This document shows positions 1 to 9,300 of a stretch of DNA of 64,000 nucleotides, one piece after another (within the stretch, counting starts at the first letter, position 1; each line of letters opens with the position of its first letter). The stretch lies in assembly GCA_013201155.1 (NCBI GenBank), contig CP053716.1, forward strand, positions 868,001 through 932,000, read 5' to 3'. This stretch comes from Berryella wangjianweii. Its GTDB lineage: Bacteria > Actinomycetota > Coriobacteriia > Coriobacteriales > Eggerthellaceae. The notes under the pieces were generated by a model. It saw nothing but the letters and a program-made list of their open reading frames with translations, made no database searches and was not told the DNA's origin. The position numbers were made by a program, and so were the translations under genes.

Positions 1-896
1 CGGTAGCCGCGGGCCGCGGCCCAATCGATCAGCGAGGCGCAGGTGCCCACGGCGGTTGCGCCCCACACGCGGGTGGGCGACGCGGCGCCGGTGCGGTGCG
101 TCTCGGAGGCGGGGATTGCGGCCTCGCCGCCCAGCACTACGGCCTCATCAAAGGCCCCCGAGCCCACGGCCTCGGCGGCCTCGGGCGAGAGAATGCCCCG
201 AGCGTCGGCCAGCACCACCGGGCAGCGCCGGGCGTAGGCGTAGGGCCCGGCCGACAGCGCATCCTGGAAGGTGGCCGAGGTGGCCACGAAGGCCGTGCGC
301 GACCAGCCGTCGCGCGACCTGAGCACCGCAAGCGACGTGTCAACCGCCGTGTCGCCCCAGATGCGCTCGGGCCGCGAGCCCACCAGCTCGGCCAGCTGCG
401 ACTCCACGCGAGCCGACACGGCAGCCTCGCCTCCCACCACGATCGCACGCGAGGGCCTCAGGCGCTCGATCACCTCGCGGGCCTGGGAAGACAGCTCGCC
501 GGGCGTCGTCATCAGCACAGGCGCGTTCTCGATCCCGGCCAGGCCCGAGGCTGACAGCGCGTCCCACCAGCCCTCGGAGGTGCACACCACCACGCAGTCG
601 GGGGCGGGCCGCTCGGGGGAGCTATAAGAATAGTGGTCGGTATCACGGCGAGGGACGAAGCCGAAGTCACCAGACAGGACCGCCCTCTCCATAGTGTCAA
701 GCGCGGTCTGGCCCCCAATGCGATCCCAGGGAATGATCAGGTCACCTGAACAACGCTCAATCCCCGGAAAGCACTGCTTTGCTGTCTGGCTATCCGCCTG
801 AGCCGGCACCGCCGCCAAGCCCACGAGCATGACCGAGCACAAAGCCGCCGCCGCGACGCCCACAAGGGCTCCTCTCATCAAACGCCTCTTCCTCAT
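1..896 (-). CDS. Secreted cell-wall-binding repeat 2 protein (partial, C-terminus beyond window)
   Basis: The reading frame is open from an ATG at 896 to the left edge, about 298 codons, with no stop, so the C-terminus lies outside. An AGGAAGGAG ribosome binding site precedes the ATG. The N-terminus is a typical signal peptide: basic MRKRRLMRG, then an Ala/Val/Leu-rich core ending near AQA. The body carries cell-wall-binding repeat 2 (CW_binding_2) signatures: WWDALSASGLAG near residue 110, VVGGEAAVS, ATFQDALSAGPYA and VLGGEAAIPAS. This family binds cell-wall polymers non-covalently, so the product should sit on the outer surface. The same repeat type ends the large gene at 1964-6286. Its start is 57 bp from the stop of the upstream secreted protein, so the two may be co-transcribed. 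The functional domain, if any, is not visible. Confidence 0.8.
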   Translation of the reverse strand, partial: MRKRRLMRGALVGVAAAALCSVMLVGLAAVPAQADSQTAKQCFPGIERCSGDLIIPWDRIGGQTALDTMERAVLSGDFGFVPRRDTDHYSYSSPERPAPDCVVVCTSEGWWDALSASGLAGIENAPVLMTTPGELSSQAREVIERLRPSRAIVVGGEAAVSARVESQLAELVGSRPERIWGDTAVDTSLAVLRSRDGWSRTAFVATSATFQDALSAGPYAYARRCPVVLADARGILSPEAAEAVGSGAFDEAVVLGGEAAIPASETHRTGAASPTRVWGATAVGTCASLIDWAAARGY

Positions 897-953
897 GAAC
901 GCTCCTTCCTACAACGTCGCGTCATTAACGCGTTGCTCAGACTGGAAACGGTC

Positions 954-1472
954 TCAAAAAACCGACTGATCAGCAGAATCAATGGTGGCGGTCACCGCCT
1001 TGCCTGCGGCTCCTTCACCAGGCTCATCCCAATAGATGGTAGCCCGATATGTCAAACCGCTCTCCAACAAAACCGTGCGCATAGTTTGCTCATCCACATC
1101 GAAGCGAAACCCAATCACCACTTCGCGAGCCACATAATCCTTACTGGGTTGAAGGCTGTCCCAATCCTCCCAAGCAGCTGCCGTCACGGCCTCGGCCTTC
1201 TTCTCGGTCTCCACTGCGAACAGGGACGTTTCCTCGGTGCCCGCTGCGTAGGAGTTCTCGTCCTGCCGCTCGATCTGCTCAAGGATCTGAATGCCCTCAG
1301 GAGTAGATAGCAACCCTTGGGTTCGACCGTCTCCCTCCTTTTCGGCAACGACTGCCCCACTGACAGTGTCAGGCCCGTCGCCGTGCTCCTCGGGCTGCGC
1401 AAGCGCCGTTGGCGGAAACGCCATCACCAACGCGAGCGCAAGGGCCAGGGTGGCTCTTGAAACACGCTTCAT
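954..1472 (-). CDS. Small secreted protein of unknown function
   Basis: A 172-residue protein with a clear signal peptide (MKRVSRATLALALALVMAF, cleavage near ALA). The ATG at 1472 has a strong upstream AAGGGAGGCG. The mature part is acidic in its first half. It then contains YVAREVVIGF, which resembles the beta strand opening subtilase propeptide/inhibitor (I9-like) domains, but no catalytic domain follows. It could be a stand-alone inhibitor-like protein or the remains of a longer protease precursor. The stop follows a run of T residues, but shifting frame there does not reveal further protease sequence. It precedes the cell-wall-binding gene on the same strand. Function is not assigned. Confidence 0.65.
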   Translation of the reverse strand: MKRVSRATLALALALVMAFPPTALAQPEEHGDGPDTVSGAVVAEKEGDGRTQGLLSTPEGIQILEQIERQDENSYAAGTEETSLFAVETEKKAEAVTAAAWEDWDSLQPSKDYVAREVVIGFRFDVDEQTMRTVLLESGLTYRATIYWDEPGEGAAGKAVTATIDSADQSVF

Positions 1473-1507
1473 AACGCCTCCCTTACCAAGCGGCTATCCG
1501 TTGGTTG

Positions 1508-1513
1508 ATTATA
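1508..1513 (-). promoter_or_regulatory. Candidate -10 box for the small secreted protein gene
   Basis: The minus strand reads TATAAT 36 bp upstream of the ATG at 1472, inside an unusually AT-rich stretch (about 1500-1560). No good -35 box is seen at 16-18 bp. Confidence 0.35.
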
Positions 1514-1614
1514 TGTTATTTTTGAAAGGAAATGATATAGATTAAATAATTAGTAAGTCATTGCTCAATGAGCGATCGAAAACGGCCTCTGATAAGCCAG
1601 TGCAAGGTTGTTCA

Positions 1615-1775
1615 TTAATCAAAACAGTAAGCTGATTTGCGGAAAGGCCTGTACCACAACAAGGATCGAACCTGGTGCCATTCAGGCAAATGCCGATCAA
1701 TCACATGCTGGAACGCCGGCCCATACCCACGCTCGATCAGGTGGGCAAGCTCGTACACCACCATGTACCCACAGC
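1615..1775 (-). pseudogene. Remnant of a second YgjP-like metallopeptidase (C-terminal part only)
   Basis: Read on the minus strand, this stretch encodes YMVVYELAHLIERGYGPAFQ followed by HVIDRHLPEWHQVRSLL and a stop at 1615-1617. This is the C-terminal zinc-binding region of the YgjP/SprT-like family (family pattern VVVHELxHL...HGxxFxxxxxxxxPDW). The first zinc-ligand histidine of HExxH is Tyr (YELAH), which would abolish metal binding. There is no N-terminal half and no start codon in frame. The intact family member in the window (10449-11090) differs at many residues here, so this is a distinct, decayed paralogue. It abuts the activase fragment in another reading frame. Confidence 0.7.
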
Positions 1776-1780
1776 GGGTA

Positions 1781-1885
1781 CAGGGCCTTGCGGATCAGCG
1801 AGGTGTAGTTGGTGGCGCGGCACCCGCCCCCGGTCTGCGAGATGATCACGGCCAGCCTGTCGGTGTCGTAGCGCCCCGACAGCAC
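1781..1885 (-). repeat. 105 bp copy of an internal segment of the activase gene
   Basis: These bases match 13294-13398 over 105 bp with a single mismatch (G for A, changing Ile to Thr) in the same orientation. The segment encodes the conserved stretch from [20 protein letters not shown] through CRATNY to SLIRKAL. Similarity stops abruptly at both ends. With no start, no stop of its own and no flanking activase sequence, it is a dead fragment. Near identity including third codon positions implies recent copying or gene conversion. Confidence 0.85.
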
Positions 1886-1915
1886 CGTTCGATGCCGGGA
1901 AAACGCGAAAACGAC

Positions 1916-1949
1916 AAGGGCCCCGAAGCCGCACAGCTTCGGGGCCCTT
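1916..1949 (-). terminator. Terminator-like hairpin after the LRR surface-protein gene
   Basis: A perfect 13 bp stem (AAGGGCCCCGAAG with its complement) and an 8-base loop begin 15 bp past the stop of the 1964-6286 gene. On the minus strand the stem is followed by a mildly T-rich stretch (gtcgttttcgcgtttt) rather than a clean U-tract. Confidence 0.7.
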
Positions 1950-1963
1950 GCGCTGCGCTTCAG

Positions 1964-4900
1964 CTACGCACGCGCCGTCGCGCGCTTCAGCGCTTCGAGC
2001 GTCGGCTTCGGCACGGCCGCCTCGCCACCGAACACGTAGCCGCCGTCGATCGCGGAGGCCCGCTTTTTCACCACGGTGTCGATGCAGTAGGGATCGAACC
2101 GGAACGCGTCGCCCTCGGACGTGGGCCCGTCGTGGGGAACCAGCAAAAGCACGCTGCCGTTCTTGCCGCACAGCGCCGCGCCCGTCAGCGCGTCCCAGTA
2201 GCCGTTGCCGTCGGCGATGCCCAGCTTGTCGATGGACATACCCTGACTCAAAGCGTACTCGGCGATGCGGGCGGAGGTCTGCCAGGCGTTATCGCCCGCA
2301 AGGCGCCTCACGTCGCCCGACGCGATGCCGGCGCTTTCCAGCTGTCCCTCGACCGAACCGGATACCGCGGCGGTTCCGCCGACGATGAGCGCGTTTTTGT
2401 AACCCGCCTCCTTGATCTGGGCGACGGTTTGCGCGGTCAGCGTTCCGTCAGCGTTGGTAAGAAACACCGGCATCCCCTTGAAGTACGCAGCGGATGCGAC
2501 CGAAAGCGCATCGTAGTAACCGTTGATGGTGGCCACCACGCAGGTCTCGGACGGACGCGCCTTCTGCGCTGCGGCGGAAACCAGGGCAGAGGTCTGGACA
2601 GCCGTCTGGCCGCCCAAGCGCTCGACCTGCAGGCCAAGACGCCCGCCCAGTTCGTCCTCCACCGCCTGCGACACCGCAGCAGTGCCTCCCGTGATGTAGA
2701 CCTTCTTGGCACCCAAGCGCTTGATCTGGGATTTTACCTGATCGGACAGTTCGTTGGGATTCGTCAGCAAAACAGGCGCGCCATACGCTCCGGCAAGGGC
2801 GCTTGCAGACAGGGCATCCCAGTACCCGCCACTCGTGGCCAAGACGACCGTCTGGGCGGAGCCGTCGGCCCAGCCCTCATCGGCGATCGCGGACATCGTG
2901 TCGAGGGCGGTGTCGCCGTACAGGCGCTTCCACGACGCTTCGGAAACCACGCCGTGCTTGCGCGCCCGCTTGTACTCGGAGAGCGCCTTGTCGAGCGCGA
3001 CACGGGCGGCCTCGACCGATTCAGCGGTAGCCGCCGAGCTTTCGACCTGGTAGTTCGCCTCGACCAGCGCCTTGTTCAGCGCGGTGTCGAACGGCTCGGG
3101 CACCCAGTGCTTCTCGGGAGCGACCTTGGAGCCGTCCGGGGAGACCACCGTGTCGGCCCTCAGCGCCTCGGCTTCCTTCATCAGATCCTTCAAAGCGCTC
3201 TTATCGACGTCCTCGGTTCCTCCGGGAGCCTCTCCCACCTCATGGTTGATCACGAACGTGGACCCATCGACGAGCTTGTGGGGGTTCGAACCGTCGGGCG
3301 TGCGCAGGACCACCTTGCCGCCGTTCTCCCCGAACGCCTCGTCCTCGATGAAGGTCACCGTCGTGGGAATCTCGACGCGGGTGAGGCGGTTGTTGTGGAA
3401 TGCGCGCGTTTGGATCTTCTCGCATTGGGCGGGCAGCTTCACCTGAGAGAGCCTGTTGCCCGAGAACGCGAAGGGCTCGATGAGCTTCACGCTGTCGGGA
3501 ATCGAGACGGAAGTGAGGTTGTTGTCGGCGAACGCTCCTTCGCGGATGTTCTTGATATCGTCGTTGAACTGGACCTCTTTAACGCCCGACCTCAAAAACG
3601 CCCCGATGCCGACCCACTGGAGGCCCTTGGGCAGGACGACCTTGGATATGTTGTTCTCATAGAAGGCGTTCGGGTAGATGCCCTCGATGCCCTCGGGAAT
3701 GTTGAGGCCGGTCACGCCCAGGCCCTCAAACGCGCCGTCAGCGTGGTTGGCGTCCGACCAGCCGACGTAGGCGACCTCCTGGGTATCGATCCCCTCGCCG
3801 GTCAGGTAGGTAACGCTGGGAAGGCTGATCGAGGTGTTGCGCTTGAACTTCTGCTTGCCGCGCTGGGACAGGCCCGTGATCATCCATTTGCCGCGGGTCT
3901 CGTATTCGCCCTCGGTGTCCTGGGCGTAGGTGAAGTCTCCCAGCTTCCAGTACCCGTCGATGTCGGTGTTCTCGTTCAGCACGCCCCCCTTGGCCTCGTG
4001 GTACAGAGCCGTGAGCGTCATGGCGCGCTCGACGGCCATGGTGGGATCGAGGGGGTTCTTCCCGTCAGCCGAGAAGCCGTCGAACACCCACTTCTCGTCC
4101 ATGTCAACGTACGGCTGCTCGAGCTCGCTTAGCTTCTCACCGGGCAGATAGAACAGGTCGACCGGGTCTTTGGTGGTCCCCTTGTCGGTCACGTCGTAGT
4201 GAACCTTGATTCCCTTCTTGAAGAACAGCTCGTCGATCACCTCTCGCCTATCCTCCGACAGCTTGAACGACATGCGGAGAAGCGACCTGCTGGAATAGTC
4301 GATGACCGTGGGAACGTAGCCTTCAGTGGCTACGACGTTCCACGTGCCGAAGGGAACGCGCTCGAAGCTCATCTCGTAGTACTCGCCCTGCCGCTTGACC
4401 ACAGGCTCGATGGTCTGACCGGACTCGGCGTTTTTCAGCGCCAGCTTGAAGTCGCTGTCAGACGCCGGCATCTCCTCCAGGTACACGCGGTACCGAACGC
4501 TTCCCGACGTGATCGCAGAGCCCGGCTTCGTCCCCGGCTTGCGAGCCGATTCGAACGCCGTGACCGCATCGCGCAGAGCCGACTCCTCGGCGTCAACCTT
4601 GCTCTGCGAGGACGACTTGTCCTTAGCAACGGCATCGGCGCGGCCTATGGCCTCTTCGAGCCGCTTGTACACCTCTTCGGAAACCCAGTGCCGATCGACG
4701 TCCACATCGACGCCGCCCTGAGCGCTCGATATCGCGGTTCCAAGCATCGCGCGCGCCTGCTCGAGGGCTTTGATCAAAGAGTCCGTATTGGCGCTGGCGT
4801 GCTTCTCGTCTTCGGTTACCGTCACCTTGGCCAGGGCGTTCACCGAGTTATCACCTTCAGAAACCGTTCCCAGAACCCAGAACGTTCCCGCCTTCCCGGT

Positions 4901-6286
4901 AGAGGGCATCGAGTTCTGCCACGCGACCTTCAGGGACTTCGACGACCCATCGGTGAAGCGGGCGTTCACCTCGTCGGGCAGGTTGGCGACATCCCCCTGT
5001 TTGACCTCGACCGAAACCGGATCGGCTCCGACGATGCCGGGTACGCTCTGTCCCAAAGACACCTTGTAGTCGCGCGCCTTGCCCTGGTACTCCTCGTTGT
5101 CAATCGACGCGGACACCTGGAGCGATCCCTTGAACGACGAGATGTCGAGCTTCTCGGTCTTGCCAAGGTCGAACGAGAAGCTGCCGTCCGACGCGTTCGC
5201 AACGGTTGTGGCGACCTCCACCACCGTCTTATCCCAGTAGTTCTTGCCCACCGTCGTGCTCAGGGTCACCGTCGCACCCGGAAGCGTCTTGCCGCTCAAC
5301 GTCGAAGCCGTCCTCTCGATACCTGACGGAGCCTGGATGGAGAAGGCCTTGTATTTGAATTCCACGACGTTGTCGATAGCAGACAGCTCGATGTCCTGCT
5401 TGGCTTTGGGACGGGCATAGCCGTCCAGATCGTCGGAAGCCGCACGGCCCTCGACCTTCTGCCCCTTCCGCCAGAAGCTACCGAGGCTGTTCGACACGAG
5501 ACGGTTGTCGACGTACTCACCGGTGCTCGACGAGGTTTTCAGAACGGCCCCGTTGTCCGCATCGACCGCCTTGGTGACGAGCACGGGGGGATCGACGAGG
5601 AACAGCCCCTCCTTGCCTTCAAGTTTGCTCTTGTTGCCGTTGCCGGTGTAGAGGCGCGCATACTGCGGCTTGAAGTAGCCCGAGCTGTCCACCTGCGGCT
5701 TGAAGGCGTTCTCGTTCACCGAGGTGATTGCAGGGACGTCGAGGGACACGTCGTACATCCCCGAGAACGACCCGTCTGCCAGGGTCTTCACGCCCTTCAT
5801 GCCCGTAACCGAGATCGACTCGGTGAAATCCCGGCTCCCCGCCTGCCTGAACGCCTTGGCGGCGATGGTGGTGACGCTTGCGGGGATGTTCACCTCAGAA
5901 AGGCGGTTGTCCTCGAACGCGCTTTCCCCGATGTAGGACAACCCCTCGTTCAGCACGAGCTTGGTGAGGCTCTTGCCCTTGAATGCAGAGGCCCCGATGG
6001 CGCGCACCGGAACGCCGTCTATCTCCGAAGGTATCCTCACTTCCCTCGAGGTTCCGTCATAGCCGGTGATGACCCCCGCCACGCCTGCGGTCGGGTCGGT
6101 TCCCTTATCGAACGTGAACCCGTCTTTCACCACGACGTTTCCCTGTCCCGCCTGAGCCTCGTGGGCGGCATTCGGGGTTTCGGCGAACGCCGGCGCGGGA
6201 ACCCCCGAGCACACCAGCGTCACCGACACCGCCACGCTCGCAAGCGCTGTCGGCACCTTCCCGCCCATATCTGTCCAATCCATCAT
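1964..6286 (-). CDS. Large secreted LRR (BspA-type) surface protein with cell-wall-binding repeats
   Basis: 1440 residues. The ATG at 6286 follows AGAAGGGA, and the signal peptide ends around AFAE. Order of parts: BspA-type leucine-rich repeats (LRR_5, about 60-190, e.g. IGASAFKGKSLTKLVLNEGL); an Ig-like stretch (about 435-485); a FIVAR-like helical segment (about 505-580); an InlB B-repeat-like piece near 745-790; a second LRR block (about 820-1000) with AFxxNxLxxVxIP units; another FIVAR-like segment (about 1040-1115). Three CW_binding_2 repeats run from about 1120 to the end (GYWDALSASALAG, YITGGTAAVS, IVGGTAAVSG). The repeats should hold the protein on the wall, and the LRR and Ig parts are typical adhesin modules. 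It follows the subtilase by 73 bp on the same strand, so co-expression is likely. The ligand is unknown. Confidence 0.88.
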   Translation of the reverse strand: MMDWTDMGGKVPTALASVAVSVTLVCSGVPAPAFAETPNAAHEAQAGQGNVVVKDGFTFDKGTDPTAGVAGVITGYDGTSREVRIPSEIDGVPVRAIGASAFKGKSLTKLVLNEGLSYIGESAFEDNRLSEVNIPASVTTIAAKAFRQAGSRDFTESISVTGMKGVKTLADGSFSGMYDVSLDVPAITSVNENAFKPQVDSSGYFKPQYARLYTGNGNKSKLEGKEGLFLVDPPVLVTKAVDADNGAVLKTSSSTGEYVDNRLVSNSLGSFWRKGQKVEGRAASDDLDGYARPKAKQDIELSAIDNVVEFKYKAFSIQAPSGIERTASTLSGKTLPGATVTLSTTVGKNYWDKTVVEVATTVANASDGSFSFDLGKTEKLDISSFKGSLQVSASIDNEEYQGKARDYKVSLGQSVPGIVGADPVSVEVKQGDVANLPDEVNARFTDGSSKSLKVAWQNSMPSTGKAGTFWVLGTVSEGDNSVNALAKVTVTEDEKHASANTDSLIKALEQARAMLGTAISSAQGGVDVDVDRHWVSEEVYKRLEEAIGRADAVAKDKSSSQSKVDAEESALRDAVTAFESARKPGTKPGSAITSGSVRYRVYLEEMPASDSDFKLALKNAESGQTIEPVVKRQGEYYEMSFERVPFGTWNVVATEGYVPTVIDYSSRSLLRMSFKLSEDRREVIDELFFKKGIKVHYDVTDKGTTKDPVDLFYLPGEKLSELEQPYVDMDEKWVFDGFSADGKNPLDPTMAVERAMTLTALYHEAKGGVLNENTDIDGYWKLGDFTYAQDTEGEYETRGKWMITGLSQRGKQKFKRNTSISLPSVTYLTGEGIDTQEVAYVGWSDANHADGAFEGLGVTGLNIPEGIEGIYPNAFYENNISKVVLPKGLQWVGIGAFLRSGVKEVQFNDDIKNIREGAFADNNLTSVSIPDSVKLIEPFAFSGNRLSQVKLPAQCEKIQTRAFHNNRLTRVEIPTTVTFIEDEAFGENGGKVVLRTPDGSNPHKLVDGSTFVINHEVGEAPGGTEDVDKSALKDLMKEAEALRADTVVSPDGSKVAPEKHWVPEPFDTALNKALVEANYQVESSAATAESVEAARVALDKALSEYKRARKHGVVSEASWKRLYGDTALDTMSAIADEGWADGSAQTVVLATSGGYWDALSASALAGAYGAPVLLTNPNELSDQVKSQIKRLGAKKVYITGGTAAVSQAVEDELGGRLGLQVERLGGQTAVQTSALVSAAAQKARPSETCVVATINGYYDALSVASAAYFKGMPVFLTNADGTLTAQTVAQIKEAGYKNALIVGGTAAVSGSVEGQLESAGIASGDVRRLAGDNAWQTSARIAEYALSQGMSIDKLGIADGNGYWDALTGAALCGKNGSVLLLVPHDGPTSEGDAFRFDPYCIDTVVKKRASAIDGGYVFGGEAAVPKPTLEALKRATARA

Positions 6287-6333
6287 CTTCCCTTCTCTAT
6301 ATCGAAAAACCTTGCCTGCCTGAACGCTTTTCG

Positions 6334-6364
6334 CTTAGGGCGGCAGAATCGAGCCCGCCCTAAG
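6334..6364 (-). terminator. Hairpin at the subtilase stop codon
   Basis: A perfect 10 bp stem (CTTAGGGCGG with its complement, 11-base loop) overlaps the subtilase stop codon. It lacks a U-tract, so it may only partly terminate transcription or act as an mRNA 3' stabiliser between the protease and LRR genes. Confidence 0.4.
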
Positions 6365-9300
6365 AGGATGCCGAGAACCTTCGGTACGCAGCCGTCGCCT
6401 TCGACAGCTCCTCGGTCTGGCGCACCATGGTCGTCGCCGTTGCCGAATCGTCGTCAACAATCGCTTGAGCCGCATCGATAGCCCGTATGAACGCAGCTCT
6501 GTCTTCAGACGAGGGCGCAAGGACCGATTCCGGATCGAAGGAGCGGGCGATCGCCTGGCCCACCTCTGACGAAACGGGCTGCTCGAACGCCGGCAGAGCG
6601 AACGGGCGCGCGGACGACCGGCTGCGCGTGTCGTACAAAAGCGTCTTGGCCGCCCACACCTCGTCTCGCAGCTTCGAGGAAACCTCGTCCCGGTCGTAAG
6701 GCAGAACGGTTCTGACCTGGCTCTCGAACTCCTCGATCGCGGCCTTCAGAGAGCTTGCGGACCGCACGATGTCCTCGGCGCTCAGGCCCTTGCGCGCAGA
6801 ATCCTTCCTTGCCTGCTCAAGCGCGCGGCCGAGCTTCGCATGGGCTTCAGCGGGGGCCCAGCGCTTCGACTCCCCCAAACCGCTCCCGTCCTCGGACGAC
6901 TCGGCGCCTGCAAGGGCTGCCTGAGCCCGCTCGATCATCCGGGACAGAGGCTTGAGCGCTTCGTCGTCGGCTTCGCCCGGCGCCGTCCCCGGCGTCTTTC
7001 TCGCGTCGAACGCCGCACGATCGGACCTCAGCCTGCGGATGGCCGCCTCGACCGCATCGTCGGATGCCAGGATGCTTTCGTACTTCGCCTTGGCCAGGAG
7101 AAGCCGGTTGCTGAAGACCGCCCACGCGCCCGGGTCCACCCAGTAGCGGGAGCGGGGCACGTCGGCTCCCGTCGTGCTGCGCACGACGGAATCGAGGTCG
7201 GCCTGGGATTCTTCGATCTCGGAGAGCAGCTCGCGTTTAAGCGGGGAGAAATCCAGGATGGTCTGGCGCACCGCGACCGCGTGCCGATCGATTTTCGTCT
7301 GGTAGTCCGAAACGACGGTTCCGTCGAGCTCTAAGGAGGCCTCGTACCGATCGACCTCGTCGAGCAGGGTGCCGGCCTCTTCGACCGAGCGTTCGAGACG
7401 GGCCTTCTGGGCCGCGTTGAGCTTCCCGCCGCCCAGCAGCTCACGCGCCGCCGCTACGGCGCTGTCGATGGCGAATCGGTTGGTGACGACCATCGCGACC
7501 GTCTTGTCGCTCAGCAACCCGTTGGCGTCTTTTCCGAAGCACTCGACCTCGGTTCCGGGAACGAGCGTCATATCGGCCGGGAGGGGCACGGAAAACGCCC
7601 CCGACCCGTCGGCCTGGCCGAGGATCTTCCTGCCCGCCACGACGAACAGCAGCTTCTGATTGGGCGCCGCTTTCCCGCATATGGCCTTCTCGGTGGGCTT
7701 GATGGGCCTGACCACCGGTTTGCCGACCGCGAACGACAGGTCCTCCGACCCCGCTGGGTACCTCATCTTCGAGCGGATCATCAGGGCGCTGTCGATGTTC
7801 TCGGCTGTGACGGGAACGAGGTTCTTCCCGGAGTAGAGGTACGAGAAGCTGGAGTCGCCGGTTTCGTCGGCGCCGACAGTGAAGGGGTCTTCGCCCTGTC
7901 CGGACACGGTGATCGCGATATAGTACGGCTGGTCGGTTTTCACCTGGTATTCCTCCAGGGGAACCGTGAGGGTCCGACCAGGCTGGACCTCGATGTCGAG
8001 CGGGCCGAGCAGCGTTTCGGTGCGACCCCGGTTGTCCTTTTGGAGGATGCTGAGCTTCGCCTTGGTGCTCAGGCCGGATCTCGTTCCCGAGAAGCTGACG
8101 GTCGCATCGGCGATGACGCCGCCCTTCTTGTAGGGAACGAAGCACACCGCGCAACCGGAATACGACCCGGACCCGATGGTCACGTTCCCGGTCAGGCTCT
8201 GGTTCATCCGGCCGTTGTCATGCTTGATGACCGTCTCGATCGAAGGGGCGCTCGGCGACATCTCGAAGCGCTGCTCGTTGCTCCCCTCCCTCACTTCGAC
8301 CTGCCGTTCGACAGGCTCGAGCCCTTCTTTGAACAGGCGCAGGGTGTAGGTCCCGACAGGCAGCCCCGCGATGGAGAACAGCCCTTGATCCGAGCTTTCG
8401 TACACCGTCGAGTCGTTGCCCTCGATCACCCGGGCATGGACTCCCGAAAGGGGCGTTCCCTCGGCCGACACCACCGTCGCCTTGATCGATCCGACATGCT
8501 TCTTGGAAAGCTCGACCACCGTCTCGCCCGAGCCCTCGCCCCCGATGGTCACGCTCTGCTCGACGCGGCCGTACCCGTACGTGTCGCATACCAGCGTGTA
8601 GGTTCCCGCCGCATGCTTGAGGACGAACTCCCCCGTCGCCGCATCGGTGTGCGCGGTCTGGCCCGTCTCCTTGATCGAGACCTCCGTATCGACGGGCTTC
8701 CCGCCGCAGGTGACCTTGCCCTTCATCGTCTCGACCGCGGTTCCCAGCGCCTTGCTCACCGCATCGTAGGCATCGATGCACCCGTACCCGTAGCCCATGT
8801 TCGGAACACCTGGGTAGGTCGCATCGGTCAGGCCCGTCGCCGTCTCTTCGAGGATCTTCTCGATCTGCCGGTCATCGAGGTTGGGCTGGGCCGCTTTGAT
8901 CAGGGCCGCGGAGCCGGAAACGTGAGGCGCGGCCATCGACGTGCCGCTCATGTACTCGTATCCGCCGCGCACGCACGACCTCACCTCCACGCCCGGAGCG
9001 CTCACCTCGGGCTTGATAACCGCGTTTCCCGCCAGGGGCGAAGGACCCCGTTTCGAGAAGGCGGGGAGCTTCCCGTCTTTGTCCACCGCGGCGACCGAGA
9101 ACGAATCGGTGTAGCTCGCCGGCGCGATGATGGAGCCCGGACCGGGATCCTGCTCTCCGGGCAGCTTGTTGCCCGCCGCGAACACCGGGAGGATATGCGC
9201 GGCGCGCCATGCGGCCACCGACTTCTGGTACCACGTGTTCGACCCGTCGGACCCTCCCCAGGAGTTGTTCACGATCGCAGGAGCCTTGGACACGTCCCCT

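Larger units (their letters stand above)
1473..1963. other. 490 bp gap holding gene debris, no intact gene
   Basis: Between the small secreted gene and the large leucine-rich-repeat gene. From left to right it holds an AT-rich promoter zone (about 1480-1600), a remnant of a YgjP-like metallopeptidase (1615-1775), a 105 bp copy of an internal activase segment (1781-1885) and a strong hairpin (1916-1949). No intact coding region is supported. Confidence 0.7.

Noticed and set aside
954..1472. Frameshifted subtilase gene
   Set aside because: Shifting frame at the T-run near the stop adds only a few dozen codons without protease motifs.
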